Positions 13,239 through 23,178 of a stretch of 64,000 nucleotides of DNA are shown here, piece by piece. This stretch comes from Hespellia sp. (GTDB lineage: Bacteria > Bacillota > Clostridia > Lachnospirales > Lachnospiraceae). The stretch is taken from contig JAAVXR010000016.1 in NCBI GenBank assembly GCA_022790755.1, positions 23,253 through 87,252 on the forward strand. The letters are read 5' to 3'. The position numbers and the translations under genes were made by a program. Positions within the stretch are counted from its first letter, which is position 1. The number at the start of each line of letters is the position of its first letter. The notes below the pieces were generated by a model. That model was not told the origin of the DNA, ran no database searches, and was given only the letters and a program-made list of their open reading frames with translations.

Positions 13239-13994
13239 ATGAAAAAAGTGCTTATTGTAGGAGAATCATGGACTGTTCAGGAAACGCATGTAAAGGGATT
13301 TGACACGGTCGATCTGGGACGCTTGGAGCAGACGAGTGTAGACCCGCTGAGAAACGCTTTGACGAACGCTGGAATCGAAGTGGAATATATGCCGAGTCAT
13401 ATCGCACAATATAGTTTTCCGGATACGGTGGAAGCATTGCAGGAATACAGCGCCATCGCGTTGAGCGATATCGGCAGCAATACGATTATGATGGACCCCG
13501 TCATGCAGTTTCAGGGAGTCAGAAAACCAAACCGATTTCTGGCGCTCGTAGAATATGTAAAACAGGGCGGAGGTCTTGTGATGATGGGCGGATACTTAAG
13601 CTTTGCGGGAATTGAAAATAAAGCGCGTTACGCAATGACGCCGTTGGCTGAAATACTTCCGGTAAAAATGCTTCACTATGACGACCGTATGGAACACCCG
13701 GAAGGTATCTGTCCGGTTATGGTGAAAGAAGATCATCCGGTATTGAATGGTGTAACAGGAGAATGGCCCTGGTTCCTTGGATATAACAAAATCAAAGCGA
13801 AAGAAAATGCGGTTGAAATCGCGCAGATTGGCAATGAAGACACCTTCATGGCAGCAATGGAATATGGAGAAGGGCGTACCTTCGCGTTTGCATCCGACTG
13901 TGCAATGCACTGGGGCTCCAAAGAATTCCTCGCGTGGGATGGATATGGGAGAGTAATGCCAAACATCTTTAAATGGCTGGCAAAAGAGATTTAA
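13239..13994 (+). CDS. ThuA-like / cytoplasmic glutamine amidotransferase-like protein
   Basis: GLVMMGGYLSFAGIENKARY, FLGYNKIKAKENAVEIA, GRTFAFASDCAMHWGSKEF; RBS ggagga before ATG 13239. Confidence 0.75.
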   Translation: MKKVLIVGESWTVQETHVKGFDTVDLGRLEQTSVDPLRNALTNAGIEVEYMPSHIAQYSFPDTVEALQEYSAIALSDIGSNTIMMDPVMQFQGVRKPNRFLALVEYVKQGGGLVMMGGYLSFAGIENKARYAMTPLAEILPVKMLHYDDRMEHPEGICPVMVKEDHPVLNGVTGEWPWFLGYNKIKAKENAVEIAQIGNEDTFMAAMEYGEGRTFAFASDCAMHWGSKEFLAWDGYGRVMPNIFKWLAKEI

Positions 13995-14003
13995 GGGGGT
14001 GGA

Positions 14004-14242
14004 GCTTCGGCGTTCAAAGGCGCCGGTGGTTTCGAATTTTGGATGACACATACAGAAAAGGGTTTTGACTGCGCTCCATTGCACAGGACATTACGATGAG
14101 CCTTTGAAAGCGAAAATCGTGTTCAGCTTAGGCTTCCACGATTTTTAAGTCTCATCTCCATAGTGCAAAAGTCGCGCAGTCAAAACCCTTCTCTGTACGT
14201 TGTCCAAAATTCGAAACCACCGGCACCTTTGAACGCCGAAGC
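14004..14242 (-). repeat. Giant hairpin element B (~239 bp) with conserved internal boxes on minus strand
   Basis: gcttcggcgttcaaaggcgccggtggtttcgaattttgga pairs with tccaaaattcgaaaccaccggcacctttgaacgccgaagc; minus strand carries TATGGAGATGA, GAAGCCTAAGCTGAAC, TCATCGTAAT. Confidence 0.92.
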
Positions 14243-14352
14243 ATTGAACTTGGTTGGCAGAGATGGTGCAGAGTAGTGGGATAATCGCTTTCCCACCCGT
14301 TCAATGTGCGATGCATTTCATAGCAGGAATGAACAGTTATCGCCAGTAGACA

Positions 14353-14535
14353 GCGAAGCAAGGGCAGGGACCATCTCTATGCAGACAATGCAGGGGCGCT
14401 CTTTATGGAGGTGAAATCCACTACTTATGGAATCTTAGGCGTGAAGCCTCTGCTGAACGTCTTAGATTCCGTTAGCAGTTAGTTCACCGCAATTTTGCCC
14501 CGTCTGCATAGAGATGGTCCCTGCCCTTGCCTCGC
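14353..14535 (+). repeat. Giant hairpin element C (~183 bp) with same internal boxes on plus strand
   Basis: gcaagggcagggaccatctctatgcagac pairs perfectly with gtctgcatagagatggtccctgcccttgc; plus strand carries TATGGAGGTGA, GAAGCCTCTGCTGAAC, TCACCGCAAT. Confidence 0.92.
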
Positions 14536-14634
14536 GTCCCCACTTCGAGAAACTCAAAAAAAGAAATGAAAGCGCACATCCTTGCATTTTTTGCATATTT
14601 CTAATAATATATCATAAGAACTGGAGTTAGATTT

Positions 14635-14994
14635 ATGAGCGCAAAATTACCGTATTACATGACATATCCGATACCGCACTTGCTAGACGACGACTGGATG
14701 GAGCGAAGAGATTTTGCTTATATGAAGAATCTGTATCCAATGATGGTAAAGCGCTTGCTTCCTTATATAGAAGAAGAATGTGACCGCCTGGAATACAGAT
14801 GTAGTATGATGTATGATGAATATCCGGATAAGCTGCAGCTCATACTGTTACAAAGACGTATTGTGGAGAGAATCTTAAAAGAGGAGAACATCGAAGAACA
14901 GGAAATATTGGAAGATCTGGTTGCAGTATTGCTTTATCAGGAGATTTATAGAAGACGCTGTGATGATCGCCGGACAAGGCAAAAATACTATTAA
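14635..14994 (+). CDS. Conserved hypothetical protein (119 aa)
   Basis: Acidic helical ORF, codon usage and spacing consistent with a gene upstream of aroK. Confidence 0.65.
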   Translation: MSAKLPYYMTYPIPHLLDDDWMERRDFAYMKNLYPMMVKRLLPYIEEECDRLEYRCSMMYDEYPDKLQLILLQRRIVERILKEENIEEQEILEDLVAVLLYQEIYRRRCDDRRTRQKYY

Positions 14995-15034
14995 TTAGTA
15001 AAAAATCGTTGCGAAAAAGGAAGAGGAAGTACAT

Positions 15035-15547
15035 ATGAATAATATTATTTTTATTGGGATGCCGGCGGTTGGAAAAAGCTCTGTTGGAATTGTGATTGCA
15101 AAACGCCTTGGACTCGAATTTGTGGATACGGATTTGCTGATTCAAAAGCAGGAAGGAAAACTATTGAAAGAGATTATAGAAGAAGTGGGAATTGATGGTT
15201 TTCTTGCAATTGAGAATCAGGTAAACAAGGAACTTGTTGTATCGCAAAGTGTGATTTCTCCAGGCGGAAGTGTTGTCTACTGTGAGGAAGCCATGCAACA
15301 TTTCAGAAAAATTGGGACGGTGGTATATTTACGAGCATCTTATGGCAGTATAAAAAAGAGGATACGAAATCTAAAAAAGCGGGGAGTCGTCTTAAAAGAC
15401 GGACAGACATTCCAGGATCTTTATAATGAGCGTTTACCACTATTTGAGAAATACGCGGACATTACTGTAGATGAGGACGGATACAGGATGGAGGAGACAG
15501 TCGAAAGAGTATTGAACGCATTAAAAGGATGCTGGAAAGACGGGTGA
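15035..15547 (+). CDS. aroK: Shikimate kinase
   Basis: IIFIGMPAVGKSSVGIVIAKRLGLEFVDTDLLIQ, SPGGSVV. Confidence 0.92.
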   Translation: MNNIIFIGMPAVGKSSVGIVIAKRLGLEFVDTDLLIQKQEGKLLKEIIEEVGIDGFLAIENQVNKELVVSQSVISPGGSVVYCEEAMQHFRKIGTVVYLRASYGSIKKRIRNLKKRGVVLKDGQTFQDLYNERLPLFEKYADITVDEDGYRMEETVERVLNALKGCWKDG

Positions 15548-15633
15548 GTATTCCTGATTATATGGAAAAACGGGAATTTATTGGGAAATTTGGCGGAAAT
15601 GCTCAGAAAACGTAATAAATTCGTAAAAAATAA

Positions 15634-15661
15634 TTTACAAACCGTTAAAATGTGTTATACT
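15634..15661 (+). promoter_or_regulatory. Putative sigma-A promoter of murA
   Basis: TTTACA - 16 nt - TATACT. Confidence 0.55.
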
Positions 15662-15841
15662 GACAAAGGGGAGATTGATGGTAATATCAGTGTTTCCATT
15701 CTGTGAAAGAGAATATCACAGGGTGTGCCTTTCGAGGGGATGCGCATAGTGCGCAGTGAGATATGGCCCATATGTGGTCACGCTTCAAAGCGGGAGTATT
15801 CTTTGGAGAGGCGTAGAAAATATGATTGATTGAGGTGCGGT

Positions 15842-17134
15842 ATGGAGCAATATATCATTAAGGGTGGAAACTCATTGGCAGGGGAAGTAGAGATTGGTGG
15901 AGCGAAAAATGCAGCACTTGCGATTCTGGCAGCGGCGATTATGGCGGACGATACGGTTGAGATTGATAAGCTGCCGGATGTGAACGATATCAATGTAATG
16001 CTTGAGGCAATCACAGCGATTGGAGCTTCGGTTCAGAGGATTGATCGTCATACAGTTCGGATCAACGGAAGTGGAATTACGAATATCAATATTGAATATG
16101 ATTATATTAAAAAGATTCGTGCATCTTACTATTTACTTGGTGCATTACTTGGCAAGTATAAAAAGTCTCAGGTGGCTTTGCCGGGAGGATGTAATATCGG
16201 AAGCAGGCCGATTGACCAACATTTGAAAGGCTTTCGTGCGCTGGGAGCGGATGTAGATATAGAGAATGGTAAGATTGTAGCGGAGGCCGAAGCGCTTCGG
16301 GGAACACATCTGTATTTCGATGTGGTATCGGTTGGCGCTACGATTAATGTGATGATGGCGGCGGCGATGGCTGAGGGCGTTACAATCATGGAGAACGTGG
16401 CAAAAGAACCTCATGTCGTAGATGTGGCGAATTTCCTGAACAGCATGGGGGCGAACATTCGAGGCGCCGGAACAGATGTCATTAAGATTCGGGGAGTAAA
16501 GAAGCTTCATAAGTCGGAGTATTCCATTATCCCAGATCAGATTGAAGCTGGAACGTTTATGTTTGCTGCTGCTGTGACAAAAGGTGATGTGACGGTAACA
16601 AATGTAATACCAAAGCATTTGGAATCTATGATCGCCAAGTTAATTGATATAGGTTGTGAAGTATATGAATCTGATGATGCGGTTCGTGTTGTGGCAAAGC
16701 GGCGTCCGAGATGCACGCAGGTGAAGACGTTGCCGTATCCAGGGTATCCAACAGATATGCAGCCTCAGATCGGTGTGGCGCTTGCCTTGGCGGGCGGTAC
16801 AAGTACTATCACAGAGAGTATCTTTGAGAATCGTTTTAAATATCTGGATGAGCTCGCGAGGATGGGTGCGAATATCAAAGTAGAAGGGAATTCTGCGATT
16901 ATCCGTGGTGTGGAAAGATTCTCCGGTGCGAGGGTGAGCGCTCCGGACCTGCGGGCAGGTGCGGCGTTGTGTATTGCAGGTCTTGCGGCAGAGGGGATTA
17001 CAATTGTGGATGATATCGTTTATATCCAGCGAGGATATGAGTGCTTTGAGGAGAAGCTCAGAAGCCTCGGGGGAATCATTGAGCGGGTATCCAGCGAAAA
17101 GGAGATACAGAAGTTTCAGTTGAAAGTAAGTTGA
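15842..17134 (+). CDS. murA: UDP-N-acetylglucosamine 1-carboxyvinyltransferase
   Basis: GGNSLAGEVEIGGAKNAALAILAA; PGGCNIGSRPIDQH active-site Cys loop. Confidence 0.96.
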   Translation: MEQYIIKGGNSLAGEVEIGGAKNAALAILAAAIMADDTVEIDKLPDVNDINVMLEAITAIGASVQRIDRHTVRINGSGITNINIEYDYIKKIRASYYLLGALLGKYKKSQVALPGGCNIGSRPIDQHLKGFRALGADVDIENGKIVAEAEALRGTHLYFDVVSVGATINVMMAAAMAEGVTIMENVAKEPHVVDVANFLNSMGANIRGAGTDVIKIRGVKKLHKSEYSIIPDQIEAGTFMFAAAVTKGDVTVTNVIPKHLESMIAKLIDIGCEVYESDDAVRVVAKRRPRCTQVKTLPYPGYPTDMQPQIGVALALAGGTSTITESIFENRFKYLDELARMGANIKVEGNSAIIRGVERFSGARVSAPDLRAGAALCIAGLAAEGITIVDDIVYIQRGYECFEEKLRSLGGIIERVSSEKEIQKFQLKVS

Positions 17135-17171
17135 TCTACACGATTTGAATGATTTTAATTTTAATATTCTG

Positions 17172-17213
17172 AAAAATGACACTGGCAGAGGGCGCGCTAT
17201 CGGTGTCATTTTT
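17172..17213 (+). terminator. Terminator after murA
   Basis: aaaaatgacactggc...cggtgtcattttt. Confidence 0.75.
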
Positions 17214-17233
17214 GCGAAAAAAGGAGTGTACAT

Positions 17234-18229
17234 ATGGGACAGGAGAAGAAAAATATGGCCAAAGACATAACAATAATTGGACCGGCGGTGATAGATGTGC
17301 TGGCGAGTCCGGTCACACCAGATGTGTTTCAGATTGGAACGCAGCCGGTGAAGGAGATGAAACTTTCCTTTGGGGGAGATGCGCTGAATGAGTCGGTAGT
17401 ACTCACCCGTTTGGGAAAACAGGTAGAACTGGTCTCTAAATTGGGAAAAGATGATGCGGGGGATCGCGTCGTGGACTATATCAGAAATGAAGGTCTGTCA
17501 ATGGACAGCATCACGCGAGAAGAACATTTACAGACAAGCATGATTATTGTTCTGGTCGATGAGTCGGGTGAACGATGTTTCTTGACCAATCCCGAGGGAA
17601 GCCACAGAAAGCTTTCAGAAAAAGATGTAGAGCCATACTTAGACCAGGCGGCGGATATCGTCAGTTTTGCAGGCTTGTTTATTTCTCCTGCGTTGGATAT
17701 TCCGGCGACGGAGCGGATTTTCCGTAGAATCAAGGAGAAACCGGAGCGAATCTTGGCTGTGGACATGACGAAAGCAAAAAATGGAGAAACATTGGGTGAT
17801 ATTCAGGGACTACTGCCATATGTTGATTATATGCTTCCGAACAACGAAGAGATCGCATTATTGACGGGAGAAAAGGACCCATATATCAATGCGGGGCTTT
17901 TGATCGACGCAGGAGTGACTTGTGCTGTGATCAAATGTGGAAGCGAGGGCTGTTTGATTCGGACAAAAGACGTTTGCATGAGGATTCCGACGTATCCGGT
18001 AGAACATGCAGTTGACAGTACGGGGGCGGGAGATTGCTTTGCCGCTGGTTTCTTATGGGGATTATCGCAAGGATTGTCGTTGAAAGAGTGCGGATGTTTC
18101 GCGTGTGCAGTTGCATCCTGTACGGTGGAGAAGATTGGGGCGACGGAAGGCGTTCGGTCTCTGGAGGAACCGATGAGGCGATATCAGAAATTGCTGACGT
18201 CTGCCGACGGTGACAGTGTATGTAGGTAA
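17234..18229 (+). CDS. PfkB-family carbohydrate kinase
   Basis: GGDALNESVVLTRLGKQVELVSKLGKDDAGD and DSTGAGDCFAAGFLWGL. Confidence 0.93.
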   Translation: MGQEKKNMAKDITIIGPAVIDVLASPVTPDVFQIGTQPVKEMKLSFGGDALNESVVLTRLGKQVELVSKLGKDDAGDRVVDYIRNEGLSMDSITREEHLQTSMIIVLVDESGERCFLTNPEGSHRKLSEKDVEPYLDQAADIVSFAGLFISPALDIPATERIFRRIKEKPERILAVDMTKAKNGETLGDIQGLLPYVDYMLPNNEEIALLTGEKDPYINAGLLIDAGVTCAVIKCGSEGCLIRTKDVCMRIPTYPVEHAVDSTGAGDCFAAGFLWGLSQGLSLKECGCFACAVASCTVEKIGATEGVRSLEEPMRRYQKLLTSADGDSVCR

Positions 18230-18260
18230 AAGACGAATGACTTTGAACGAAAATAAAATG

Positions 18261-18368
18261 AAGGGACTCTCCTGAAATGATTAGATCCCACAATATATCT
18301 CGTGGCTTTTTGAGAACTGTGGAGATATATTGCATATAGATTTCATTTCTCGAGGGTCCCTTTTTTTG
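18261..18368. terminator. Long terminator hairpin between convergent genes
   Basis: aagggactctcctgaaatgat ... atttcatttctcgagggtccctttttttg. Confidence 0.7.
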
Positions 18369-18406
18369 TGCTTTTACGTTATACAAAATGAAGTAGATGA
18401 TTGCTT

Positions 18407-20257
18407 TTATGCGCCTGCTTCGATCCTCTTGAGATAATAAAAGCCGTATGCTGGGATATCGACTCCAGCGGCTTCCCTCTTGTTTCCGGACAGCAGATCG
18501 ACATATGTACCGTCTGTCTCATTGATCCAGGCAGTTTTGTCGAATTCACTAAAATTGAACAATCCAAGAATCTTTTCGTCTTTATAAGCTCTTGCGATAC
18601 ACAGGATGCTGGAATCCCAGGTGTCGATGGTCCAGGTGTCTGCAGTGGAGATAAAGACTTTTTCTTTGCGGCGAATCTGCTCTAATTGGCTGAGATGTTG
18701 GAACAGTTTTCCTTGGACAGTCGTTTTATCTGACGCCAATTTGGCCAGCTCCCAGTTCATGGCTCCACGGTGAATATAGCGCGAATCTGCGGCTTTGAAA
18801 GGGTCTTCTTTGTAAGTATAGTCATTGACCTGTCCGATCTCATCACCACTGTACAGAACAGGAATGCCGGATTGCATGAACATGTAAGCGTGCAGCATGA
18901 TATCCAATTGAATGGCCCGATTCATGGCGTTCGCATCTTGTTCAAAACCGGCCTTCTCAATCCCGCACATGGAAGCGGTAGTTCCGCAAAACCGTGCATC
19001 TCCGGAAACGGGATCTGCATTATAGAGTTCTCCGCGGCTGTTGCTTTCACCCGCATATCCTTGGAAATAGTCGTTCAGATATTTTTTATGAGAACGCTCC
19101 TCGATCCCTTCGTTTTGCAGAGATGCATAGTCAAGTCCCCATCCGATATCATCGTGGCATCGCAGATAATTCAAAAAGACATATTCTTTCGGCAGTCGGT
19201 TTACAATATCTAACTGTTGTTTCAAGAGCCGGACATCCCTCGTCGCAACGGTATGCCAGGTGGTTGCCATTGTCGTCACATTGTAAAGCATGTGACATTC
19301 TGGTTTCTCTATCGTTCCGAAGTAAGGTGCTACTTTTTCTGGTTCCATCACCACCTCACCCAACAAAAGAATCCCAGGGCATACAATCTCGCTGATTATG
19401 CGCATCATACGCACGATCGTGTGCACACGTGGAAGATTTCTGCACTGTGTGTTTAACTCCTTCCAGATGTATGGTACGGCGTCAATACGGATAATGTCGA
19501 TCCCTTGATTGGCAAGGTATAAAAAGTTGTACATCATTTCATTGAATACTCGCGGATTCTTGTAATTCAAATCCCACTGGTATGGATAGAAAAAGGTCAT
19601 CACAAAATGTCCAGCATCAGGGAGCCAGGTGAAATTACCCGGTGCCGTCGTGGGAAATACTTGTGGAACCGTTTCTTCGTACTTGGAGGGGATTTCATAG
19701 TTATCGAAGAAGAAATAGCGGCTCATATATTCTCCGTCTCCCTGACGTGCTTTTCTGGCCCATTCGTGATCCTCGGATGTGTGATTCATGACAAAATCCA
19801 TGCAGACATTCATTCCCCTTTTATGGCATGCCGCGGTTAGATTTTGTAGATCTTCCATCGTGCCGAGTTTTTCCTGTACTTTGCGGAAATCGGATACCGC
19901 ATATCCGCCGTCTGAACGATCTTTCGGGGTGTCTAGGAAAGGCATCAGATGGATATAGTTTACATTACTTTTCTCCAGATAATCCAGCCGGCTTTCTACT
20001 CCTTTGAGGGTTCCTGCGAAATTATCCACATAGAACATCATTCCCAGCAGGTCGTTCTTCTTGTACCAGTCAGGTTGTGCTTCCCGTTTCTGATCTAAGT
20101 CTTTTAAACTTTGGTTTCGCTTCTGATAAAAATGGTACAGTTGGTTGCATAATTCATCAAACATGGAATCGTTGTCATATATTTCCGTATACAACCATTT
20201 CAATTCGTCAAAATGACGGGCAAAGCGTTTTTCATACAATGCATCTCTTTGTTTCAT
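18407..20257 (-). CDS. GH13 amylosucrase-like alpha-amylase family protein
   Basis: DFVMNHTSEDHEWA, GIDIIRIDAVPYIWKEL, FLNYLRCHDDIGW, GIPVLYSGDEIGQVND. Confidence 0.88.
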   Translation of the reverse strand: MKQRDALYEKRFARHFDELKWLYTEIYDNDSMFDELCNQLYHFYQKRNQSLKDLDQKREAQPDWYKKNDLLGMMFYVDNFAGTLKGVESRLDYLEKSNVNYIHLMPFLDTPKDRSDGGYAVSDFRKVQEKLGTMEDLQNLTAACHKRGMNVCMDFVMNHTSEDHEWARKARQGDGEYMSRYFFFDNYEIPSKYEETVPQVFPTTAPGNFTWLPDAGHFVMTFFYPYQWDLNYKNPRVFNEMMYNFLYLANQGIDIIRIDAVPYIWKELNTQCRNLPRVHTIVRMMRIISEIVCPGILLLGEVVMEPEKVAPYFGTIEKPECHMLYNVTTMATTWHTVATRDVRLLKQQLDIVNRLPKEYVFLNYLRCHDDIGWGLDYASLQNEGIEERSHKKYLNDYFQGYAGESNSRGELYNADPVSGDARFCGTTASMCGIEKAGFEQDANAMNRAIQLDIMLHAYMFMQSGIPVLYSGDEIGQVNDYTYKEDPFKAADSRYIHRGAMNWELAKLASDKTTVQGKLFQHLSQLEQIRRKEKVFISTADTWTIDTWDSSILCIARAYKDEKILGLFNFSEFDKTAWINETDGTYVDLLSGNKREAAGVDIPAYGFYYLKRIEAGA

Positions 20258-20296
20258 TTTGTGCCTCCGAGTGTGATTGTGGATGATCGGAAATTC

Positions 20297-21373
20297 TCAT
20301 GCCCATTTCTGCGTTGTAGTCTGTATTTCGGCATTTGGATGTGCCAGAGCTTCGTCCATCTTCAGACAGAGATACATATCCTGCAGCGCATCTCTGAGAC
20401 TGTAGAATTCCGTTCCATTGTCCAGATATTCTTTCATTTGCAACATGCATGTCGCAACGGCAATTTCGTCATCGTTGAATCGTGCATTGATAAACGGGGT
20501 TCTATACAAGAATTCTTCCCCCAGCATGATTCCAAAATGAGACCACTCCTGATTACCGTATACGCCAAGATCAATTCGATGCAACTGCTGCATTACGGGC
20601 ACGTTGTCTCTGGTCAGATAACGGATGGTAAGATCATCAATCTCACCTCGGACGCCCTGTACAGACAATTGTCTCGTCCTGATAAAAGAATGATACTGCA
20701 CTGGGTCGGAAAAGTCAAAGAAAGCTGTCTTTCCATTTTCAAATTCAAATGTCAGACGATCTCTGGAACATTGAAAAATGTTTCCGTCAAATGCCATTCC
20801 ATCCCGGCCATAGGTGTTTGTAACATCGAACCAGAACCGCTTTCCATAAATCTTACAATTGGTGTATCCAACATTCAGGAATCTGCGGATGACGCTTGCA
20901 CCGTGGTATCCGTGCAAGGCAGAGATGTTTATGTTTTGAATTTCCCCTAATTTGTGGTCGGAAATTGCCTTGTACCAGGCGGCGTAAAGCGGTTGTTGTA
21001 AATATTGTTCGGCAACCTGAATCTTTCCATTATGTAATTGACAACTGTCCCAGACACTTTCCAGCGCCTCCAGGCTTTCACCAGGAGGCGTTTCACAGAG
21101 GACGGGTACTTTTTTTTCAAATAAAATGGGAAGATATTCCGAGAGGATTCCTCGCTTAATTGACAGTACGACATAGTCTGGCTCTGTCTGCAACAGCTCT
21201 TCCAGTGTGTTTACGACAGGAATCTGCATTCGGTGAGAGAACAGATTTCCTTTTTCCGGATCTCGTACTACGACTGCGGTGAGTTCAAATATTTCAGGGA
21301 GCGCTTTGGCAATTCGTATATAAAATTCCGCTCTCCAGCCGGAACCAATGAGTCCGAATCGGATTTTTTTCAT
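20297..21373 (-). CDS. Gfo/Idh/MocA family oxidoreductase
   Basis: IRFGLIGSGWRAEFYIRIAKAL Rossmann N-terminus, VPVLCETPPG. Confidence 0.88.
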   Translation of the reverse strand: MKKIRFGLIGSGWRAEFYIRIAKALPEIFELTAVVVRDPEKGNLFSHRMQIPVVNTLEELLQTEPDYVVLSIKRGILSEYLPILFEKKVPVLCETPPGESLEALESVWDSCQLHNGKIQVAEQYLQQPLYAAWYKAISDHKLGEIQNINISALHGYHGASVIRRFLNVGYTNCKIYGKRFWFDVTNTYGRDGMAFDGNIFQCSRDRLTFEFENGKTAFFDFSDPVQYHSFIRTRQLSVQGVRGEIDDLTIRYLTRDNVPVMQQLHRIDLGVYGNQEWSHFGIMLGEEFLYRTPFINARFNDDEIAVATCMLQMKEYLDNGTEFYSLRDALQDMYLCLKMDEALAHPNAEIQTTTQKWA

Positions 21374-21411
21374 AGTGATTTCCTCCTCATATCAATAAAA
21401 TAGCGTGTTAC

Positions 21412-22308
21412 TCACGGTACATGATATCCGCGTGACGCTGCCAGAATCTGATACCATTCGTCATAGGACAGTTTGATTTCTTGTGCGTCTGCTGCCACTT
21501 TTATCCGAGCTGGATTCATTGTTCCCGTGATTGCAGTGATTTTGGCGGGGTGAGCAAATAACCATGCGTACATAATCGTGTCGATTGCCGTACGATGGTC
21601 GGAAGCGATTTCTCCCAAAGTCTCACGCAGACGCAGTGATTGTGGATCTTCACCGGTAAATACCGTTCCTCCGCCGAGAGGGGACCATGCCATGAGTGGA
21701 ATCTTTCGGGTCAGAGCATCGTCCGTCACGCCGTTAAAGAAGTGGTCTACACTCTTTACAGATAATTCTACCTGATTTGTTACTAACGGAATGGAAAGAT
21801 AACTTTGCAGCATTTCCATCTGAGAAGGCATGAAGTTGGAGACGCCGAGATTCAACGCCTTTCCCTCTTTTACAATAGTTTCCAGCGCGTCTGCCGTTTC
21901 CGCCGGGTCAGCCAGAAGGTCCGGACGATGAATCAGTAACAAATCCACGTGGTCGGTGGCTAATCTTTGGAGAGAATTTTCTATTTCAGTAAGTAATTTC
22001 TTTTTCGAAGAATTATAATAAATGACTTTGTTTCCTTCCGCTCTGGGAAGAACAATGCCGGCCTTTGTCACCAGTTTCATTTTGTTTCGCAATCCGGGCT
22101 GCTTTTTGAGTACGGCTTCGCCAAAAAGTGTTTCGCAGCCGGTAGCGCCGTATACTGGCGCGTGGTCGAAAGAATCAATGCCCATATCCAGACATTCTTC
22201 CACAAAGCGTAGAATCTGTGCCTTATCCATGTTGGCATCTTTCATCCTCATACAACCGACTGTTACCTGGGACAATTCCAGATTATCACTGAATTTTATC
22301 ATTTTCAT
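21412..22308 (-). CDS. Aldo/keto reductase
   Basis: DMGIDSFDHAPVYGATGCETLFGEA, HVDLLLIHRPDLL, LNLGVSNFMPSQ. Confidence 0.92.
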   Translation of the reverse strand: MKMIKFSDNLELSQVTVGCMRMKDANMDKAQILRFVEECLDMGIDSFDHAPVYGATGCETLFGEAVLKKQPGLRNKMKLVTKAGIVLPRAEGNKVIYYNSSKKKLLTEIENSLQRLATDHVDLLLIHRPDLLADPAETADALETIVKEGKALNLGVSNFMPSQMEMLQSYLSIPLVTNQVELSVKSVDHFFNGVTDDALTRKIPLMAWSPLGGGTVFTGEDPQSLRLRETLGEIASDHRTAIDTIMYAWLFAHPAKITAITGTMNPARIKVAADAQEIKLSYDEWYQILAASRGYHVP

Positions 22309-22328
22309 AGTTAAAAGTCCTCCTGTAA

Positions 22329-23168
22329 CTATTCTTTTACGCCGCCTGTTGTCAGGCCCGCGATAATTTTCTTCTGGAATATCAGTACCAGTATGATTAA
22401 AGGTACTGTAACTACTACGGTTGCCGCTGCCATATCACCCCATGGAAGTTCGTAATTACTTGGGAACAGAGAGATTCCGACAGGAACCGTTCGCATCAAG
22501 TCATTGGTCATGAAAGTCAGAGCGTAAATATACTCATTCCAAGCATTGATAAATACGATCAGACCAACCGAAAAAATAGCAGGTTTGATCAGCGGAAGCA
22601 TGATCTGGAAAAATACGCGCGCGCGGGAACAGCCGTCGATGGCAGCGGCTTCTTCAAAACCTTTGGGAAGCTGCGCAAAAAAGTTGGTCAACAGCCAGAT
22701 AGACAACGGCAGTGCAAACGTAATATATGGGATCACAAGACCCGCGTAAGTATTCAACAGACGTAAATCCTTTAATAAAAGGTAGATCGGACTTAAGGTG
22801 GCGATCGTTGGAAACATGGAAATGCTCAGGATCGCCATGAGCATAATCTTTTTGCCTTTAAATCGAAGTCGTGCCAGTGCATAAGCCGCGGAAGCGCCGA
22901 TCAGTATACTCAACAAGGTGGTGGTAGTAGCTACAATAAAACTGTTTATCAGATACCTGGCAAATGGATGTTTCTCAAACACATTTACATAAAATTGTCC
23001 GTGCACGGAGCTGGGAATCCATTTTGCCGGTATTGCCGAAATTTCAGCCATGGGTTTGATGGAAGTCAAGAATTGCCAGAAGAAAGGCAATACAATAATT
23101 CCAACAAACACGATGACAAACAGATAAAATAATATTTTTGTTATAATAGAACCATTTTTTTTCTGCAT
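22329..23168 (-). CDS. ABC sugar transporter permease (MalG/AraQ-like)
   Basis: EEAAAIDGCSRARVFFQIMLPLIKPA EAA motif; six TM helices. Confidence 0.95.
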   Translation of the reverse strand: MQKKNGSIITKILFYLFVIVFVGIIVLPFFWQFLTSIKPMAEISAIPAKWIPSSVHGQFYVNVFEKHPFARYLINSFIVATTTTLLSILIGASAAYALARLRFKGKKIMLMAILSISMFPTIATLSPIYLLLKDLRLLNTYAGLVIPYITFALPLSIWLLTNFFAQLPKGFEEAAAIDGCSRARVFFQIMLPLIKPAIFSVGLIVFINAWNEYIYALTFMTNDLMRTVPVGISLFPSNYELPWGDMAAATVVVTVPLIILVLIFQKKIIAGLTTGGVKE

Positions 23169-23178
23169 ATTCTCCCTC

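Noticed and set aside
14152-14361. Short ORF across giant hairpins
   Set aside because: Lies within palindromic elements; no RBS or protein-like composition
11275-14535. Insertion sequence(s) with terminal inverted repeats
   Set aside because: No transposase ORF between the arms and no clear target-site duplication; the inverted repeats form continuous hairpins
15662-15841. T-box or known riboswitch in murA leader
   Set aside because: No T-box sequence (TGGNACCGCG) or recognisable aptamer core; kept only as an unclassified leader
18770-19456. Plus-strand ORFs within the GH13 gene
   Set aside because: Antisense shadow ORFs of a strongly supported coding region
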